Source of the DNA: RECO01 sp050485385 | GTDB lineage: Bacteria; Pseudomonadota; Alphaproteobacteria; Geminicoccales; Geminicoccaceae | NCBI GenBank assembly: GCA_050485385.1 | Contig: JBJHBG010000077.1 | Location: 1-23,394 of the forward strand | DNA: 23,394 nt | Direction: 5' to 3' | Part shown: one piece after another, positions 8,214-15,263 of the stretch | Layout: each line of letters starts with the position of its first letter | Numbering within the stretch: position 1 is the stretch's first letter | Translations under genes and position numbers: made by a program | The notes under the pieces: model-generated | Databases searched by the model: none | Seen by the model: only the letters and a program-made list of their open reading frames with translations | What the model was told of the DNA's origin: nothing

Positions 8214-9095
8214 CTACCGTGCGGCAATGGCCAGCCGGAGGCGCCCCCGCGCGCGGCCGAGGCGCGCCTTGGCCGTTTCGACATCGTCGCCCAGCGCCAC
8301 CAGCACGGCCGTCTTGACGTGTCCTTCGGTGCGGTCGAGCGCGGCGCGGGCCGCGTCCTCGTCGACGTCGACGATGCGGCGCAGCATGGCGACGCGCCGG
8401 TGCGAGAGCTTGGTGTTGCTGGCGGCGAGGTCGACCATCAGGTTGCCGAAGGTGCGGCCGAGGCGGACCATGATCGCCGTGGAAAGCGCGTTCAGGGCGG
8501 CCTTCTGCGCGGTGCCGGCCGCCATGCGGGTCGAGCCCGCGACCACCTCCGGCCCGGTAAGCAGCGGGATGGGGTGGGTTGCCGCGTGGAGCAGCGGCGA
8601 CGGGGCGTTGTTGGCGAGGCCGATGGCGACGGCGCCCGCCGCCCGTGCCATCTCGGCGGCGGCGACCGCATAGGGCGTGGTGCCGCTGGCGGCGACCGCG
8701 ACGACGACGTCGCCCGGGCCGATGGCGGCCTCGGCGAAGGCGCGGCGCAGCGCTTTTGCGTCGTCCTCGGCGGCCTCGACCGAGCCGACCAGCGCCGCCT
8801 CGCCGCCGGCCATGAAGTAGCGCAGCCGCGCCCCGGGCCAGCCATAGGTGGGCGGCAACTCGACGCCGTCCTGCACCGCCAGCCGTCCGGAGGCCCCGGC
8901 CCCGACATAGACCAGCCGGCCCTCGCCCGCCTCCAAGCTGGCGACGGCGGCATCGACGGCGGCGGCGATGGCCGGACGGGCGCAGCGGACGGCCGCGACC
9001 GCCGCGAGCTGCTGCTCGACCACGGCGTCGACGAGGTCCACGGCCGGCCAGAGGTCCAGTTCGCGATAGCGGGGGCTTACGTCCTCGGTGCGCAT
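8214..9095 (-). CDS. murQ: N-acetylmuramic acid 6-phosphate etherase MurQ
   Basis: MurQ cleaves the lactyl ether of MurNAc-6-phosphate to give GlcNAc-6-phosphate and D-lactate, a cytoplasmic step in recycling peptidoglycan sugars. The 293-residue length matches the family. A SIS sugar-phosphate isomerase fold is recognisable from VYVGAGASGRLAVQDGVELPP (split signature, about 62-82), with E79 and E110 at the places of the two catalytic glutamates, VAASGTTPYA for phosphate binding, and the family signature EVVAGSTRMAAGTAQK. The ATG at 9095 has a strong GAGGAGG ribosome site. The gene diverges from nagA across a 105-bp spacer, and AnmK, its substrate supplier, is encoded in the same locus. No MurP transporter is adjacent, so the substrate likely comes from internal recycling. 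Confidence 0.96.
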   Translation of the reverse strand: MRTEDVSPRYRELDLWPAVDLVDAVVEQQLAAVAAVRCARPAIAAAVDAAVASLEAGEGRLVYVGAGASGRLAVQDGVELPPTYGWPGARLRYFMAGGEAALVGSVEAAEDDAKALRRAFAEAAIGPGDVVVAVAASGTTPYAVAAAEMARAAGAVAIGLANNAPSPLLHAATHPIPLLTGPEVVAGSTRMAAGTAQKAALNALSTAIMVRLGRTFGNLMVDLAASNTKLSHRRVAMLRRIVDVDEDAARAALDRTEGHVKTAVLVALGDDVETAKARLGRARGRLRLAIAAR

Positions 9096-9200
9096 GGCTC
9101 GGCCTCCTCGATGGCACTGGCCGGTGCTCTACGCCATAGTTCCGGCCAAGACGATACGGACGGGCGCACGCATGACCAGCGGCCTGCGAGAAGAACCGGA
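9096..9200. promoter_or_regulatory. Divergent murQ/nagA control region with 7-bp inverted repeat
   Basis: This 105-bp spacer must hold the start signals of both murQ (minus) and nagA (plus). It contains an inverted repeat TGGCCGG (9118-9124) and CCGGCCA (9142-9148) with 17 bases between, a spacing suitable for a dimeric repressor. Short GC-rich repeats arise by chance in such DNA, so the operator role is only a suggestion. No regulator gene lies next to it. Confidence 0.35.
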
Positions 9201-10331
9201 ATGACCGACACGCTCGCCGGCAGCATCCTGACCGCCACGGGCTGGATCGCGGGCGAGATCGCCTTCGATACGCACATCCGCGCCATCCGGGGCGAGGCGA
9301 CGGCGCGGCCGGTGCCGCCCTTCATGGTGCCGGGCTTCGTCGACCTGCACGTCCACGGCGGCGGCGGCGCCGACGCGATGCAGGGCGAAGCGGCGGTGCG
9401 CACCATGGTCCGCTGCCATGCCCGGCATGGCACGACCGCGCTGCTCGCCACGACCGTCACGGCCCCCGTCGCCGACATCGACCTCGCCCTCGCCGGCATC
9501 GAGGCCGTACGGCGCAACCCCGGCCCCGACGAGGCCGCGGTCCTCGGCGCGCACCTGGAAGGCCCCTTCCTCAACCCCGACAAGCTCGGCGCGCAGCCGC
9601 CCTTCGCCATTCCGCCCGACCTCGCCCTCGTCGCGCGCTGGTCCACTGCCGCCACGGTGCGGGCGATGACCTTCGCCCCGGAGTTGGACGCTGACGGAAC
9701 GCTGCTGCGGACCCTCGGGCGGGCCGGCATCCGTCCGCAGGTCGGCCATAGCCTCGCCGACGCGGCGACGGCCTCCCGCGCCTTCGTCGAGGGCTGCGGC
9801 GCCACCCACCTCTACAACGCCATGAGCGGGCTCGATCACCGAGCACCCGGCACGGTCGGTGCCGCCCTCGCCCATGCGGCTTGGGCCGAGATCATCCCGG
9901 ATCTCGTCCACGTCGAGCGCACCGCGATCCTGGTGGCGCTGCGGACCATCCCCAACCTCTACGCCGTCACCGATGCCACCGCCGGCGCCGGCATGCCGGA
10001 CGGCGACTACCCCCTCGGCCGCCACCTCGCCCACAAGCGCTGCGGCGCCATGCGGCTCCTGGACGGCACGCTCGCCGGCTCGGCACTGACCATGGACCGG
10101 GCCTTGCGCAACCTCGTCGCCATCGGCCTGCCGCTCGCCGAGGCCGCGCGGCGCTGCGCCACCGTGCCCGCGCGCTGGCTCGGCCTCGACGACCGGGGCG
10201 AGTTGCGCGCGGGAGCCCGCGCCGACGTCGTCGTGCTGGATGCCGACCTTGCCGTCGTCGACGTCCGTATCGCCGGCCGCCGAGGCACGTCGCCGGAACT
10301 CCGCCCGCGCGCGGGCGTTGTCCACGAGTGA
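9201..10331 (+). CDS. nagA: N-acetylglucosamine-6-phosphate deacetylase NagA
   Basis: NagA removes the acetyl group from GlcNAc-6-phosphate to give glucosamine-6-phosphate, the step after MurQ. The 376-residue protein is an amidohydrolase-fold enzyme of normal length. Metal and catalytic residues are in place: the HxH pair H50/H52 in GFVDLHVHGGGG, the metal ligand E120 in GAHLEGPF, H183 in GHSLAD, H203 in THLYNAMS, H237, and the catalytic D258 in AVTDAT. E. coli NagA lacks the HxH pair, so this is the type with two metal sites. The ATG at 9201 was chosen because the same frame further upstream is only antisense to murQ, and a GAGAAG stretch lies about seven bases before it. It begins a plus-strand operon with the CBS protein and anmK. 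Confidence 0.94.
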   Translation: MTDTLAGSILTATGWIAGEIAFDTHIRAIRGEATARPVPPFMVPGFVDLHVHGGGGADAMQGEAAVRTMVRCHARHGTTALLATTVTAPVADIDLALAGIEAVRRNPGPDEAAVLGAHLEGPFLNPDKLGAQPPFAIPPDLALVARWSTAATVRAMTFAPELDADGTLLRTLGRAGIRPQVGHSLADAATASRAFVEGCGATHLYNAMSGLDHRAPGTVGAALAHAAWAEIIPDLVHVERTAILVALRTIPNLYAVTDATAGAGMPDGDYPLGRHLAHKRCGAMRLLDGTLAGSALTMDRALRNLVAIGLPLAEAARRCATVPARWLGLDDRGELRAGARADVVVLDADLAVVDVRIAGRRGTSPELRPRAGVVHE

Positions 10332-10345
10332 ACGGGAGAGCGGCC

Positions 10346-10831
10346 ATGACCTCGGCAACGTCACCGTCGACCGCGCGGGTCGGCGACCTGCTGCATCACG
10401 ATCCGGTGGTGGTGCATCGTCACCACGACCTCGCCGAGGCGAGGTCGCGGCTGGAGACGGCAGCGGCGCCCGGCCTTGCCGTGGTCGACGGCGACCGCGT
10501 GGTGGCCGTGCTCGCGGCGGCGGAGGTTGCGCGGCTGGTCGACGATCTGGGTGAGGCCGCGCACCTGCGCGACGGCGTCGCGTCGGGCCTGCGCTTCTGC
10601 CGCCGCAGCGACGCGCCCGCTGTCGCCTTGGCGACCATGGACGAGGCCGGGACCGACGTCTTGGCCGTGGTCGACGAGCGCCGACGGCTGGTCGGGCTGG
10701 TCGCGAGGGACGGGCTGGGCGAGGCGGCCGCCGACGCCGCACCGCGTCCGGCGGTCGATCCGAGCGACCGCAGCGGCGAGGAGCACCCCCGGCTGGAGGT
10801 CTACGCGCCCTGGGCCGTCGTCGAGGAGTGA
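10346..10831 (+). CDS. Small protein with two CBS domains
   Basis: This 161-residue soluble protein is made of two CBS motifs (about residues 11-65 and 72-125) and a short acidic tail. CBS pairs bind adenosine nucleotides or other ligands and usually regulate a partner enzyme or channel. Typical features are VGDLLHHDPVVV opening the first motif, GLAVVDGDRVVAVL within it, and DVLAVVDERRRLVGLVAR in the second. No catalytic domain is attached. A GGGAGAG ribosome site precedes the ATG at 10346. It lies 14 bp after nagA and 55 bp before anmK, so it is probably cotranscribed with the amino-sugar recycling genes and may sense nucleotide state for that pathway. The partner is unknown. Confidence 0.85.
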   Translation: MTSATSPSTARVGDLLHHDPVVVHRHHDLAEARSRLETAAAPGLAVVDGDRVVAVLAAAEVARLVDDLGEAAHLRDGVASGLRFCRRSDAPAVALATMDEAGTDVLAVVDERRRLVGLVARDGLGEAAADAAPRPAVDPSDRSGEEHPRLEVYAPWAVVEE

Positions 10832-10886
10832 GCCCGGCCCCGTCTCGGCCTATAGGTGGCAGGGTCGAGACGGAGAGGTAGGGCCG

Positions 10887-11996
10887 ATGACGAAGACGAC
10901 GACCGCACTCGGGGCCATCAGCGGCACGTCGATGGACGCCATCGACGTGGCCGTGGTGACGACCGACGGCGAGGCCCTGGTCCGCCGTCTCGGCGGTGCC
11001 ACCATGCCCTACCCCGAAGCGTTGCGGGTGGCACTCCTGGACTTTCTCGCCGACGCGGCCCGCGCCGAGCGCGACCCCTTGGAGCGGCTGGAAGCGCTGG
11101 TCACCGACGCCTTCGCCGGGGCCATCGAGGAGTACCTTGCTTCGAGCGGCCTCGACCGGGCGAGCATCGACCTCGTCGGACTGCACGGCCAGACCGTCTG
11201 GCACCGGCCGGAGCGGCGCTTCACCCGCCAGCTCGGCCGGGGCGACCTGCTGGCGCGGCGGCTCGGCATCGACGTGGTCGACCGGTTCAGGCATGCCGAC
11301 GTGGCAGCCGGCGGCCAGGGGGCACCCTTCGCACCGCTCTACCATGCAGCCCTGGCGCACGACCTCGCCAAGCCGATCGTCGTGCTCAACCTCGGCGGCG
11401 TGGGCAACGTGACCTATGTCGACGACGCGACCGTGCTGGCCTTCGACACGGGGCCGGCCTCGGCCCTGATCGACGACTACGTGCGGCGGCGCTTCGGGCT
11501 CGCCTACGACGCGGGCGGGGCCATCGCGCGGCGGGGTCGGGCCGACGCGGCGATCGTCGAGCGCTTCCGGCACCACCCCTTCTTCGCGGCACCGCCGCCC
11601 AAGTCGCTGGACCGGCAGGACTTCCACGGCGTGATGGCCGAGGTCGAGGCACTTGCGGACGCCGATGACGCGGTGGCGACGCTGGCGGCCTTGACCGTGG
11701 CGGCAACGGCAGCGGCGGCGCGCCACCTGCCGCATCGGCCGACACGCTGGCTGGTGACCGGCGGTGGGCGGCACAACCCGGTCTTCCTGGAGGGCCTGAC
11801 GGCGGCGCTGGGTCTGCCGGTCGAGCCGGTGGAGGCGGTAGGCCTCGACGGTGACCTGATGGAGGCCGAATGCTTCGCCTACCTCGCCGTCCGCTCCCTC
11901 TGCGGCCTGCCGCTCAGCCTGCCCACCACCACCGGCGTCCCCCACCCCCTGACAGGCGGCACGCTGCACCGCCACGAGACACCGCCAACTCCTTGA
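10887..11996 (+). CDS. anmK: Anhydro-N-acetylmuramic acid kinase AnmK
   Basis: AnmK opens the 1,6-anhydro ring of anhydro-MurNAc, released from cell-wall turnover, and phosphorylates it with ATP to MurNAc-6-phosphate, the MurQ substrate. The 369-residue protein has the ASKHA-fold signatures of the family: GAISGTSMDAID (9-20), GLHGQTVWHRP (98-108), LNLGGVGNVTYV, AFDTGPAS with D187 as the likely catalytic base, YDAGGAIARRG, WLVTGGGRHNP and, near the C-terminus, DGDLMEAECFAYLAVR. Length is typical. The start at 10887 has a GGAGAGGT site upstream; the same frame upstream belongs to the shadow of the CBS gene. It completes the AnmK-MurQ-NagA sequence in one locus. Confidence 0.96.
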   Translation: MTKTTTALGAISGTSMDAIDVAVVTTDGEALVRRLGGATMPYPEALRVALLDFLADAARAERDPLERLEALVTDAFAGAIEEYLASSGLDRASIDLVGLHGQTVWHRPERRFTRQLGRGDLLARRLGIDVVDRFRHADVAAGGQGAPFAPLYHAALAHDLAKPIVVLNLGGVGNVTYVDDATVLAFDTGPASALIDDYVRRRFGLAYDAGGAIARRGRADAAIVERFRHHPFFAAPPPKSLDRQDFHGVMAEVEALADADDAVATLAALTVAATAAAARHLPHRPTRWLVTGGGRHNPVFLEGLTAALGLPVEPVEAVGLDGDLMEAECFAYLAVRSLCGLPLSLPTTTGVPHPLTGGTLHRHETPPTP

Positions 11997-12341
11997 CTCA
12001 AAAGCCGAAAAAGCCCCTCCCGGTTCGTTTCGATTCGGCGGTTCTTCGACCACCCCACCGTCCCTCGCAACTACCGCTTAGGATAACCATCCTCACCTCC
12101 GAACGCCAGCCCGGCCGCGCCGCAAGCGGGAAAGACATGCAGGGGGCCTTTCGCCCCCTCCGGCCCCCGGCTCCCGCCGGGCGACTTGGTGGCGGTCGGA
12201 GCGGTACGGCCAGCGATCACGCGCCGACGCTGGACGACGGCTCCCTAGAGTGAGCTGAGACAGCGAGGACTAGCGTTGACGACGCACTTGCCAGATTTTC
12301 GCCGGAGGTCTTCCGGGTTGCGAATGCGTCCTGAAATTGTG
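11997..12341. other. Non-coding stretch between anmK and the IS630 remnant
   Basis: No plausible gene. It holds two adjacent perfect hairpins (see 12141-12181) and probably the outer end of the IS630-type element, whose terminal repeat I could not define. The base composition falls towards the right (12300-12360), consistent with imported DNA. Confidence 0.5.
12141..12181. repeat. Two tandem GC-rich hairpins after anmK (terminator or palindromic repeat)
   Basis: The first hairpin is AGGGGGC / GCCCCCT (12141-12147, 12153-12159) with the 5-base loop CTTTC. The second is CCCGGC / GCCGGG (12166-12171, 12176-12181) with loop TCCC. There is no T-tract, so it is not a classical intrinsic terminator. 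It may stabilise or end the anmK transcript, or be a relative of the palindromes found in the nearby transposases. Confidence 0.55.
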
Positions 12342-12360
12342 CTAGTGCACTGACGCATTC
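12322..12360. repeat. Nested inverted repeat at the tail of the IS630 remnant
   Basis: Outer arms GAATGCGTC (12322-12330) and GACGCATTC (12352-12360) are a perfect 9-bp inverted repeat. Inside them GTGC (12339-12342) and GCAC (12347-12350) pair around TAGT. The structure overlaps the last codons of the transposase fragment. It could end the IS transcript or be part of the element's end. Confidence 0.55.
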
Positions 12361-12490
12361 ACTTGGTTCAGCTTGTCGAGGATCGAGGCGGAGCTGGCTG
12401 TCCAGGTGAACGGCTTGGGATCGGCATTGTGCTCGTCGAGGTAGAGGTTGATGGCGGCCTGCAGGTCGACCAGGGAGTGGAAGGTGCCGC
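12342..12490 (-). pseudogene. IS630-family transposase, C-terminal remnant
   Basis: About 49 codons in one minus-strand frame ending at a TAG (12344-12342) resemble the C-terminal tail of IS630-type transposases: RGTFHSLVDLQAAINLY, then DEHNADPKPFTWTA and a final helix. The preserved part contains no catalytic DDE residue. Upstream of about 12490 the similarity stops and an in-frame stop appears near 12527. The IS1111-type element begins at about the same point, so that insertion, or a deletion linked to it, probably removed the rest; no matching remainder is visible on the far side. Not functional. Confidence 0.7.
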
Positions 12491-12514
12491 GGTCGTGTCC
12501 CGTGGCGTTCTCTA

Positions 12515-12524
12515 ATCCCGCCGG
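12515..12524. repeat. Subterminal inverted repeat of the IS1111-type element, downstream copy
   Basis: ATCCCGCCGG, matching in inverted orientation 13818-13827. The match continues imperfectly inward. It lies past the 3' end of the transposase gene. Confidence 0.7.
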
Positions 12525-12736
12525 TCAAGGTTCGTCTCGTCGTGTCCGCGGCCGCCGGGTGAAGGGTTCTCTACGGGATCGGCGCGGTTGGCCGTCCCAG
12601 GTTGGCGTTCACGGACGTGAGCGTCGCGAAGTGGTGTGCGAGGTCGGGCCTGAGCCCGCCATCGTTGCGGGGATCGCGCTCGCTCGACGCCGTCGTCCCG
12701 GCGGGGACGAACCGCAGGAGACCGCGCCCGCGCCGA
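12525..12736 (-). ncRNA. Candidate bridge/seeker RNA region of the IS1111-type element
   Basis: In IS1111-group elements the guide RNA that pairs with target and donor DNA is encoded in the non-coding stretch downstream of the transposase. Here that stretch is about 210 bp and contains small stem-loops, such as CGTCCC/GGGACG (12694-12699, 12704-12709) and GGGC/GCCC within a CGGGCTCAGGCCCG motif on the minus strand near 12645-12660. RNA ends and guide loops are not defined; the call rests on position and family knowledge. Confidence 0.45.
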
Positions 12737-13777
12737 TCAGGCGGCAGCGGGTGCGGTGCTCCAACGGAACTCGGAGCCGTCGCGCCAGAGGCGGTGCAGC
12801 AGGACGGCGAGCTTACGGGCCACGGCCACCTTGGCCTTCCTGAAGCCGCTGCGTTGGGCGATGGCCAAGCCCCATTCGCGGAGTGACGAGGTGCGGCTGA
12901 TCTTCACCAGCAGCACGTTGGCCGCCTCGTAGAGCAGCGTACGGACGGTGCCATCGCCACGCTTCGTGATGCGGCCGGACCGGTTCACCTCACCGGAGGC
13001 ATAGCGTCTGGGGGTGAGCCCGAAATAGGCGCCGACATCGCGCGATCGGGCGAACCGGGCGGCGTCGTCGATGCCGGCCCAAAAGGCCAGCGCGGTGATC
13101 GGGCCGACGCCGGGCACGGTCATGAACCGCCGGCACACGGGCGTCGTCCTGGCGCGCGCTCGAAGCTTGGCGTCAAGGGCCGCGATCCGCTCGACGACCT
13201 CCGCCCGCGTGGCAAGTAGGCTCTCGGCGAGGTTGGCGAAGTCCGGCTTGTCGGCGAGCTCGTCGGCGACGATCTCGTGCGCACGCTTAACCAGCCGGCT
13301 CGGCGCTTTGCCGATGACCAGGCCGAACGTCTTCAGTACGCCACGGATCTGGTTCTCCAGATCGCAGCGCATCCGCACCAACAGTGTCCGCGTCGCCAGT
13401 TCGGCCCGCACCGCGTGGCTGGCTTCGGCCTTGACGTGCACCTGGCGGAACCAGCCGGTCCGGACCAGCTGGGCGATGCCGGCAGCGTCGTTGCGATCCG
13501 TCTTGGTCAGCATGACCTTCAGGCCGGCATTGGCGTGCCGGGCGTCCATGCAGACCATCGGCAGATCGAGCGCGCGGAGCGCGTTCCACAGCCACACCGC
13601 CAGCGGTCCCGTCTCCATCCCGATGCGCACCGCCTCCGGCGCCCGCCGCCGCACGAAGGCGGCAATGGCCTCCGGCTCCGTCGCCGTGACGCCTTCCGCC
13701 AGCGTTCGGCCTTCCTCGTCGACCACGCAGATCGCCGTCGTCTTCTGCGACACGTCCAGCCCCACATAGCGCTTCAT
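12737..13777 (-). CDS. IS110-family transposase (DEDD recombinase), full length
   Basis: This 346-residue protein has the two domains of IS110 transposases. The N-terminal RuvC-like DEDD domain shows D8 (VGLDVSQ), E55 (IGMETGP), and D94 with D97 in KTDRNDAAGIAQLV. The C-terminal Transposase_20 domain has TVPGVGPITALAFWAGID and YFGLTPRRYASGE, then SGRITKRGDGTVRTLLYEAA, where the family's nucleophilic serine resides. It is complete, with no frameshift, so the element may still be active, in contrast to its IS neighbours. The ATG at 13777 is the natural family start (MKRYVGLDVS). These enzymes move DNA with the help of an RNA guide and usually do not duplicate the target. Confidence 0.95.
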   Translation of the reverse strand: MKRYVGLDVSQKTTAICVVDEEGRTLAEGVTATEPEAIAAFVRRRAPEAVRIGMETGPLAVWLWNALRALDLPMVCMDARHANAGLKVMLTKTDRNDAAGIAQLVRTGWFRQVHVKAEASHAVRAELATRTLLVRMRCDLENQIRGVLKTFGLVIGKAPSRLVKRAHEIVADELADKPDFANLAESLLATRAEVVERIAALDAKLRARARTTPVCRRFMTVPGVGPITALAFWAGIDDAARFARSRDVGAYFGLTPRRYASGEVNRSGRITKRGDGTVRTLLYEAANVLLVKISRTSSLREWGLAIAQRSGFRKAKVAVARKLAVLLHRLWRDGSEFRWSTAPAAA

Positions 13778-13817
13778 CGCGTCCTCCCGCTCGGGTTGCC
13801 GACGCCGTCATCGCAGG

Positions 13818-13827
13818 CCGGCGGGAT
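13818..13827. repeat. Subterminal inverted repeat of the IS1111-type element, upstream copy
   Basis: CCGGCGGGAT, the reverse complement of 12515-12524. It lies 40 bp before the transposase start codon. Confidence 0.7.
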
Positions 13828-13836
13828 CACGCTAAG

Positions 13837-13847
13837 TGGTGTAGCTG
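13837..13847. repeat. IS256 terminal inverted repeat, left
   Basis: TGGTGTAGCTG. It pairs as an inverted repeat with 15399-15409 and lies 31 bp beyond the transposase stop codon. Confidence 0.65.
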
Positions 13848-14600
13848 CCCGAGGCACTCCGGCCTTGGTGGGCGGTTTCAGCTCTGCGGCATGGGCAGGC
13901 TGAGGGCGGGATCATCACCGATGGCTGCGATCGTTTCCAGCGGCATGTAGCGAGCCCGCTGTACGGCCCACTCGTCGGACTGTTCGAGCATGAGGGCGCC
14001 GACCATACGGACGATGGCGGCCTCGTTCGGAAAGATGCCGACGACGTCGGTGCGCCGCTTGATCTCGCGGTTGAGCCGTTCCAGCGGGTTCACGAAGTGG
14101 ATCTTGGCGTGGTGCACTCTCGGGAAGCTCAGGTAGGCGAGCACGTCGGTCTCGGCTTCGTCCATCAGCGCCGAGAGCTTCGGCAGGGTCGGGCGGAGCT
14201 GGTCGGCGACGGAGCGCCATCGGGCCTTGGCGGCCTGTTTGGTCTCCTGGGCGAATGCGGTGGCGATGAAGGCGGCGACTACACGCCGGCCGCGCTTGCC
14301 GGCATGGGCCAGGGCGTTGCGGGTGAAGTGCACGCGGCACCGCTGCCAGGTGGCGTTGAGAACCTTGCTGACGGCGGCCCTGATGCCCTCGTGGGCATCG
14401 GCGATGACCAGCTTGACGCCGCGCAGGCCGCGCCGGGTCAGCTTGCGCAGGAACGCGGTCCAGAAGGTCTCCGCCTCCGACGGCCCGATGTCGAAGCCCA
14501 GCACCTCGCGCCGACCGTCGGTGTTGACGCCGACCGCGATGATCACGGCGACCGAGACGACGCGGCCGGCTTGGCGGACCTTCACGTAGGTGGCGTCGAT

Positions 14601-14637
14601 CCGCCGGGTCCCCACGCGGCCTGCCGCGTGGGGTGGC
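14601..14637. repeat. Palindromic insertion B (single stem, 37 bp) in the IS256 transposase
   Basis: It splits the codons for DWPYLW and IDATYVK. On the plus strand it reads GGGTCCCC, stem ACGCGGC, loop CT, stem GCCGCGT, then GGGGTGGC. The CCCC/GGGG arms extend the 7-bp stem to 11 pairs. Two bases (CC) at the borders are ambiguous. Length is 1 modulo 3. Confidence 0.85.
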
Positions 14638-14750
14638 CCAGAGATAGGGCCAGTCGCCCTCCAAGGGGCGCTCCAGGAATGCCTGCACCCGCTCGTCGAT
14701 CGCCTGGCAGAGCCGGCTGAGCTGGGACTTCGAAACGCCGTCCATCCCCA

Positions 14751-14812
14751 TCGATCGTCAGGAGACGATCGATCCGCCTCCCGAAGGGAACGCGCGCAGC
14801 AAGCGCGCGGAG
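14751..14812. repeat. Palindromic insertion D (three stems, 62 bp) in the IS256 transposase
   Basis: It separates DDLVKA from GMDGVSK. Read on the minus strand it has three stems: CGCGCGC/GCGCGCG with loop TTGCT, CCC/GGG with loop TTC, and ATCGATCGTC/GACGATCGAT with loop TCCT. Its opening CCTCCG, the TTC loop and the GGATCG before the third stem are shared with insertion E. The borders were set by restoring the expected transposase codons; no clear target duplication is seen. Confidence 0.8.
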
Positions 14813-14900
14813 GGGCCTTGACCAGGTCGTCGACGGAACGGGTCGAGATGCCCTGGATATAGGCTTCTTGGATCACGGCCGTCAGCGCCCGCTCGGCCAT

Positions 14901-14941
14901 CCCCGGGGTCCCCGAGCTGTCTTGCAGCTCGGGGTGGGCTA
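14901..14941. repeat. Palindromic insertion A (single stem, about 41 bp) in the IS256 transposase
   Basis: It sits between FLEPR and MAERALT. On the plus strand it reads GGGGTCCCC, stem GAGCTG, loop TCTTG, stem CAGCTC, then GGGGTGGGC. A 6-bp direct repeat CCGGGG occurs at 14903-14908 and 14942-14947 and may be a target duplication, but that would imply a 39-bp unit and a separate 1-bp loss in the host gene. Exact ends are therefore uncertain. Confidence 0.8.
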
Positions 14942-15196
14942 CCGGGGCTCCAGGAAGCCCGGAAAGTACGAGCCCGTCCTGAGCTTCGGGATCCGCAGCT
15001 CCACCGTCCCGGCCCGGGTATGCCAGTCGCGGTCGCGATAGCCGTTGCGCTGCGCCTTCCGCTCGGCGCTCTTCTCGCCATAGGCGGCACCAGTCAGGCC
15101 GCCCACCTCCAGTTCCATCAGCCGCTCGGCGGCAAAGCCGATCATCGCCCGCAGGAGATCGGGTGTTCTCCAACAGGCCCCGCAGGCCCATCATCG

Positions 15197-15263
15197 TCCC
15201 TCCGGCGTCTGCTGACGCCGGCCGCTTCGCGGTCGGATCGCCGCGCTTGCTGCGCGCGATCGG
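15197..15263. repeat. Palindromic insertion E (three stems, 67 bp) at the IS256 transposase start codon
   Basis: It is flanked by the 6-bp direct repeat TCATCG (15191-15196 and 15264-15269), which looks like a target duplication covering the ATG. On the plus strand the three stems are GGCGTC/GACGCC (loop TGCT), CCGC/GCGG (loop TTC), and GATCGCCGCGC against GCGCGCGATC (loop TTGCT). It has the same layout as insertion D but in the opposite orientation to the gene. It places a GGAGGG stretch just before the ATG, possibly replacing the ribosome site. Confidence 0.82.

Larger units (their letters stand above)
12512..13834 (-). mobile_element. IS110-family element, IS1111 group (boundaries approximate)
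   Basis: The element has one transposase gene, almost no non-coding DNA before it (about 40 bp to the inverted repeat) and about 210 bp after it. Subterminal inverted repeats ATCCCGCCGG are found at 12515-12524 and, inverted, at 13818-13827. Subterminal repeats and a long non-coding right end mark the IS1111 group of IS110, whose ends lie a few bases outside the repeats. I set the ends by that rule, so they may be off by several bases. The right end directly abuts the terminal repeat of the IS256 element, and the left end abuts the IS630 remnant. Confidence 0.75.
13878..15194 (-). pseudogene. IS256-family transposase, split by hairpin insertions and a frameshift
   Basis: The reconstructed protein is about 392 residues, the family norm. 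Reading from the ATG at 15194, the start (MMGLRGLLEN) changes frame near 15165, apparently by loss of two bases, into DLLRAMIGFAAERLMELEVG and on to YFPGFLEPR. It then changes frame at insertion A (14901-14941), runs through ERALTAVIQEAYIQG, is interrupted by insertion D (14751-14812), continues in another frame as GMDGVSKSQLSRLCQ to DWPYLW, and after insertion B (14601-14637) returns with IDATYVKVRQ to the normal stop. The DDE residues lie in IDATYVK, VIADAHEG and the E of the LNREIKRRT region, all in the intact 3' part. Insert lengths (41, 62, 37) are not multiples of three. Between inserts there are no other stops or frameshifts, so decay is recent or held in check. Confidence 0.9.

Noticed and set aside
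8319..9200. Long plus-strand extension upstream of nagA
   Set aside because: It is antisense to murQ, which has clear family motifs. NagA homology starts at 9201.
9129..12053. A 974-codon minus-strand open frame opposite nagA, the CBS gene and anmK
   Set aside because: It is a shadow frame typical of very GC-rich DNA. The residues are arginine- and glycine-rich without a domain, while the plus strand has three complete recognised genes.
14601..15263. CRISPR-like array of spaced palindromes
   Set aside because: The hairpins differ in sequence and spacing and interrupt codons of one transposase. There are no repeat-spacer units or cas genes.
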